Positions 61,246 through 64,000 of a DNA stretch of 64,000 bases are shown one piece after another. Within the stretch, counting starts at the first letter, position 1. Every line of letters starts with the position of its first letter. The translations under genes were made by a program, and so were the position numbers. The notes beneath the pieces were generated by a model. It saw only the letters and a list, made by a program, of their open reading frames with translations. It was not told where the DNA came from and ran no database searches. Origin of the DNA: Candidatus Mediterraneibacter pullistercoris (GTDB taxonomy: Bacteria > Bacillota > Clostridia > Lachnospirales > Lachnospiraceae). Location: assembly GCA_019116885.1 (NCBI GenBank), contig DXAU01000018.1, positions 1 to 64,000 of the forward strand. Reading direction: 5' to 3'.

Positions 61246-62196
61246 ATGTGTACCTGCATCACTTATAAAAACGGTGATTTCTATTTCGGCCGTAATCTTG
61301 ATCTTGACAGTTCTTTCGGTGAGAAAGTTACTGTCACACCGAGAAATTTTCCACTGGACTTTCGCATGGGCGGACGCGATGAACGGCATTATGCGATGAT
61401 CGGCATGGCGTCGGCTGATGAAAGGTTCCCTCTGTACGCGGAAGCTGTCAATGAGAAAGGGCTGTCGATGGCAGGACTTAATTTCCCCGGATACTCTTTT
61501 TACCAGCAGCCAGACGGAGAGGGTGCGGAACCTGCTTCGTTTGAAGTGATTGCGTGGATTCTCGGGAGATACGCTTCTGTAGCGGAAGCGCAAAGATGCC
61601 TGGCTGAGATGAAGATCATCGATAGCGCCTTTTCGGAGCAGATGCCTCCGGCGCCGCTCCACTGGATGCTCGCCGACTGTGACAGATGCATTGTCCTTGA
61701 AGCGGTCAGGGGCGGTCTGAAGATCCACGAAAATCCTTTCGGAGTACTGACGAACAATCCGACTTTTGAATACCACAGAATGAACATGGACAATTATCTG
61801 AATCTAACGGCGCAGGCGCCGCAGAACCGCTTTTCGGACAGTCTGGAGCTCAAACCTTATTCCCGGGGAATGGGAGCTTTAGGTCTCCCGGGCGACGCGT
61901 CCTCGGCTTCCCGTTTTGTGAGAGCGGCTTTCCTGAAGTGGAATTCTGCAGCTCCTGAAGCAGAGGACGCCAGTGTCTCCCAGTTCTTTCATATACTGGA
62001 CAACGTGGCGATGGTACGGGGAATGGTGATGACAGAACGCGGAACCTATGACATCACGACGTATTCCTGCTGTGTGAATACAAGAACAGGGACCTATTAT
62101 TACAAGACATATGACGACAGCAGGGTGCGCTCTGTGGATATGTATAAGCTGGATCTGGAGGAGAACAGACTTCTTTTTTTCGACACGAAAGAATAA
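61246..62196 (+). CDS. bsh: Bile salt hydrolase (choloylglycine hydrolase family)
   Basis: A 316-residue Ntn-hydrolase of the choloylglycine hydrolase family (PF02275). The catalytic residues line up with the Clostridium perfringens enzyme: Cys2 (nucleophile after Met removal), Arg16, Asp19, Asn79 (AGLNFPG), Asn170 (GVLTNNPTFEYH) and Arg223 (ASRFVRAAF). It removes glycine or taurine from conjugated bile salts, a hallmark of gut anaerobes. There is no signal peptide, so it acts in the cytoplasm. GAGGTG lies just before the ATG. It follows phoR by 55 bases on the same strand; whether it belongs to that transcript is not clear. Confidence 0.9.
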   Translation: MCTCITYKNGDFYFGRNLDLDSSFGEKVTVTPRNFPLDFRMGGRDERHYAMIGMASADERFPLYAEAVNEKGLSMAGLNFPGYSFYQQPDGEGAEPASFEVIAWILGRYASVAEAQRCLAEMKIIDSAFSEQMPPAPLHWMLADCDRCIVLEAVRGGLKIHENPFGVLTNNPTFEYHRMNMDNYLNLTAQAPQNRFSDSLELKPYSRGMGALGLPGDASSASRFVRAAFLKWNSAAPEAEDASVSQFFHILDNVAMVRGMVMTERGTYDITTYSCCVNTRTGTYYYKTYDDSRVRSVDMYKLDLEENRLLFFDTKE

Positions 62197-62221
62197 AATA
62201 GAGTGTAATCGGTTTTTCTTC

Positions 62222-62250
62222 TTGACAAATGCCTTTGACGAGTTTACCAT
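62222..62250 (+). promoter_or_regulatory. Sigma-A promoter for the LivK-like gene
   Basis: TTGACA (62222-62227), a 17-base spacer and TACCAT (62245-62250), 35 bases before the start codon. Confidence 0.7.
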
Positions 62251-62284
62251 TAAATCACTAGCATTTTAACAAGGAGGAATTATT

Positions 62285-63460
62285 ATGAAAGTGTTAAAAA
62301 AAGCAGCGAGTCTTATGCTTGCATCAGCGATGGTATTTTCATTAGCTGCCTGCGGGGGCGGCGGAAGCAGCGAGGGAAATCCTGATGCGACTACGTTTAA
62401 GATCGGCGGTATCGGACCTACAACAGGAAACAATGCGATCTACGGCACGGCCGTCCAGAACGGTATCCAGCTTGCGGTTGACGAGATTAATGCAGACGGC
62501 GGTATTAACGGGTATCAGATCGAGTACCAGTTTGAGGATGATCAGTCTGATTCCGAGAAATCAGTCAACGCATACAATACGCTGAAAGACTGGGGGATGC
62601 AGATGCTCGTGGGTACAGTTACGTCTACACCATGCGTCGCTGTTGTAGAGGAGACTCATGCAGATAATATGTTCCAGTTCACACCGTCTGCAACAACTGT
62701 TGAGGCGATTCAGTATGACAATGCATTCCGCATGTGTTTTTCTGATCCGAGCCAGGGGACGGTTTCCGCAGATTATATCGCTGACAACGCCCTTGCATCA
62801 AAGATAGCGATTATTTATGATAGTTCAGACACATATTCTACAGGAATCTATCAGAGCTTTGTGTCAGAGGCAGAGGCCAGAGGGCTTGAGATTGTAGCGG
62901 CAGAGGCGTTCACAGCGGACAGCAATACAGATTTCTCTGTACAGATACAGAAAGCAAAGGATTCAGGAGCAGATCTTGTATTCCTTCCGATTTACTATCA
63001 GCAGGCTTCACTGATCCTGGCTCAGGCTGACAGAGTGGGATTTGCTCCGGAGTGGTTCGGAGTAGACGGTATGGACGGACTTCTTGATGTCGAAGGATTT
63101 GACGGGAGTCTTGCCGAAGGACTTATGTTCCTGACACCGTTCACACCGAACGCCGAGGATGAGGCTACCCAGACATTCGTTGCCAACTATGAAGCTGAGT
63201 TCGGCGATACACCGATCCAGTTCGCGGCAGATGCTTATGACTGTATGTATGTACTCAAAGAGGCTGCCGAGCAGGCAGATATCTCACCTGATATGAGTGT
63301 GTCAGATATCAGCGATGCAATGAAGAAATCTATGACAGAGATCACGATCGACGGACTTACCGGAAAGCAGATCTCATGGGGCGAGGACGGCGAACCGTCT
63401 AAAGAGCCTACAGTCGTAGTTGTAAAAGACGGAGCATATGAAGTGCTCCAGGCTGAGTAA
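62285..63460 (+). CDS. Branched-chain amino acid ABC transporter substrate-binding lipoprotein
   Basis: A 391-residue exported lipoprotein: signal KKAASLMLASAMVFSLAAC with lipobox LAAC, then a Gly/Ser-rich linker. The mature part is a type I periplasmic binding fold (PF13458): IGGIGPTTGNNAIYGTAVQNGIQLAVDEIN (~42-71), VGTVTSTPCVAVVEE, and FGVDGMDGLLDVEGFDGSLAEG (~255-276). LivK-type proteins bind leucine, isoleucine, valine or related amino acids. AAGGAGGAATTATT precedes the ATG. The permease and ATPase genes do not follow; the next gene is on the other strand beyond a terminator. Confidence 0.9.
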   Translation: MKVLKKAASLMLASAMVFSLAACGGGGSSEGNPDATTFKIGGIGPTTGNNAIYGTAVQNGIQLAVDEINADGGINGYQIEYQFEDDQSDSEKSVNAYNTLKDWGMQMLVGTVTSTPCVAVVEETHADNMFQFTPSATTVEAIQYDNAFRMCFSDPSQGTVSADYIADNALASKIAIIYDSSDTYSTGIYQSFVSEAEARGLEIVAAEAFTADSNTDFSVQIQKAKDSGADLVFLPIYYQQASLILAQADRVGFAPEWFGVDGMDGLLDVEGFDGSLAEGLMFLTPFTPNAEDEATQTFVANYEAEFGDTPIQFAADAYDCMYVLKEAAEQADISPDMSVSDISDAMKKSMTEITIDGLTGKQISWGEDGEPSKEPTVVVVKDGAYEVLQAE

Positions 63461-63480
63461 TCATAATCACAGATCATTAA

Positions 63481-63528
63481 AAAAGCATCCTTACTTATAG
63501 ATGATCGTCTATAAGTAAGGATGCTTTT
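63481..63528. terminator. Strong bidirectional terminator
   Basis: A perfect 21-bp stem (63481-63501 with 63508-63528) around a 6-base loop, with A-rich and T-rich ends, between convergent genes. Confidence 0.95.
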
Positions 63529-63540
63529 GTGTGGAGACAT

Positions 63541-64000
63541 TCAAGAGCACTGTCTTACTGCTGCCCTGAGTCTGGGCCCTGTTATCGCAGCGGCTGCGAT
63601 CTTCAGCGCATCTCCGGGCAGATAGGGAAGGACGCCTATTGCCAGAGAAGCGGTGAAAGGCTGCCCTGTCTGCCATGAGAGCCAGGCTGTGCCAAAAGCA
63701 TAGCATACGCACATGCCAAGGAACATGCCAGTAACAGCACAGGTGCGTTTCCCAGGCCAGTGTTCGGTTACATATCCCTGGATCAGGGACAGGAACAGGA
63801 ATCCGGCGAGATAACCGCCTGTAGGTCCTGCAAGCTTTCCCAGTCCGCCGCCGAAACCGGAGAAAACCGGAAGTCCTGCGGCGCCAAGAGCGAGATAGAG
63901 AAGGACGCTCAGCGTGCCGATCTTTGTTCCAAGGGTATACACAGAGATAAAAATAACCAGATTGGCAAGGGTAAGAGGTACAGGACTAAAGGGGAGAGGA
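63541..64000 (-). CDS. bioY: BioY-family biotin transporter (C-terminal part, cut by window end)
   Basis: The frame is open to the window edge, giving at least 152 residues. The text matches the BioY S-component: SPVPLTLANLVIFISVYTLGTKIGTLSVLLYLALGAAGLPVF, then FGGGLGKLAGPTGGYLAGFL and LPYLPGDALKIAAA. It is the substrate-binding membrane subunit of an ECF transporter for biotin. The GTG at 63942 is internal and not the start. The N-terminus lies outside the window. Confidence 0.92.
   Translation of the reverse strand, partial: PLPFSPVPLTLANLVIFISVYTLGTKIGTLSVLLYLALGAAGLPVFSGFGGGLGKLAGPTGGYLAGFLFLSLIQGYVTEHWPGKRTCAVTGMFLGMCVCYAFGTAWLSWQTGQPFTASLAIGVLPYLPGDALKIAAAAITGPRLRAAVRQCS

Overview
The window looks like a chromosomal segment of a spore-forming gut Firmicute of the family Lachnospiraceae (Dorea / Mediterraneibacter / Clostridium scindens type). 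The basis is the sporulation genes (spoVT, spoVAC, spoVAD, spoVAE), a SCIFF six-cysteine peptide with its radical SAM maturase, a bile salt hydrolase close to lachnospiral ones, an AsnA-type asparagine synthetase, a clostridial three-component anaerobic glycerol-3-phosphate dehydrogenase and strong AGGAGG ribosome sites. The base composition is even, and I see no phage, integrase, insertion sequence or CRISPR array. The genus is an inference.

Layout. 1-9.3 kb: tail of an FtsX-type permease, a small XRE regulator with palindromic operators, an NTF2-PAS-GGDEF protein, tRNA-Val and ssrA (minus strand), a zinc phospholipase C-like protein, an UMF1-type transporter and a MacB-like ABC pair. 9.3-20 kb: AEC transporter, stand-alone PduL, Na/Pi cotransporter, spoVT, a TIGR04086 membrane protein, the SCIFF peptide (scfA, a 47-residue gene) with its maturase scfB, fused secDF, and a SpaA-repeat protein with no export signal. 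20-34 kb: aspartate aminotransferase, divergent yeiH-like/lysR, a minus-strand run araC-ybaK-glpK-glpA-glpB-like-DUF1667, a GH13 alpha-glucosidase with an MFS transporter, and asnA. 34.4-34.75 kb: a gene-free stretch with its own promoter and terminator that looks like a structured non-coding RNA. 34.8-46.5 kb: WYL regulator, membrane proteins, PHP phosphoesterase, a PqqD-like protein, OPT peptide transporter, methyltransferase-hslO-nadE-molybdopterin-binding protein, and an AraC regulator. 46.8-54.7 kb: glgP-malQ, spoVAC facing away from spoVADE, and glmS. 54.7-61.2 kb: a complete Pho locus (Pho-box promoter, pstSCAB, phoU, phoP, phoR). 61.2-64 kb: bile salt hydrolase, a LivK-like lipoprotein and a truncated bioY.

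The most interesting signals are (1) the candidate ncRNA at about 34445-34753; (2) the spoVT leader, where a 22-bp stem covers the ribosome site and a sigma-G-like promoter starts transcription just past the first arm; (3) the same GHATA-N17-GATAMTA promoter pattern at spoVT, spoVAC and spoVAD, with spoVAC inverted relative to spoVADE; (4) a PstS whose two halves are in permuted order; and (5) a five-module SpaA protein without signal peptide or sortase motif.
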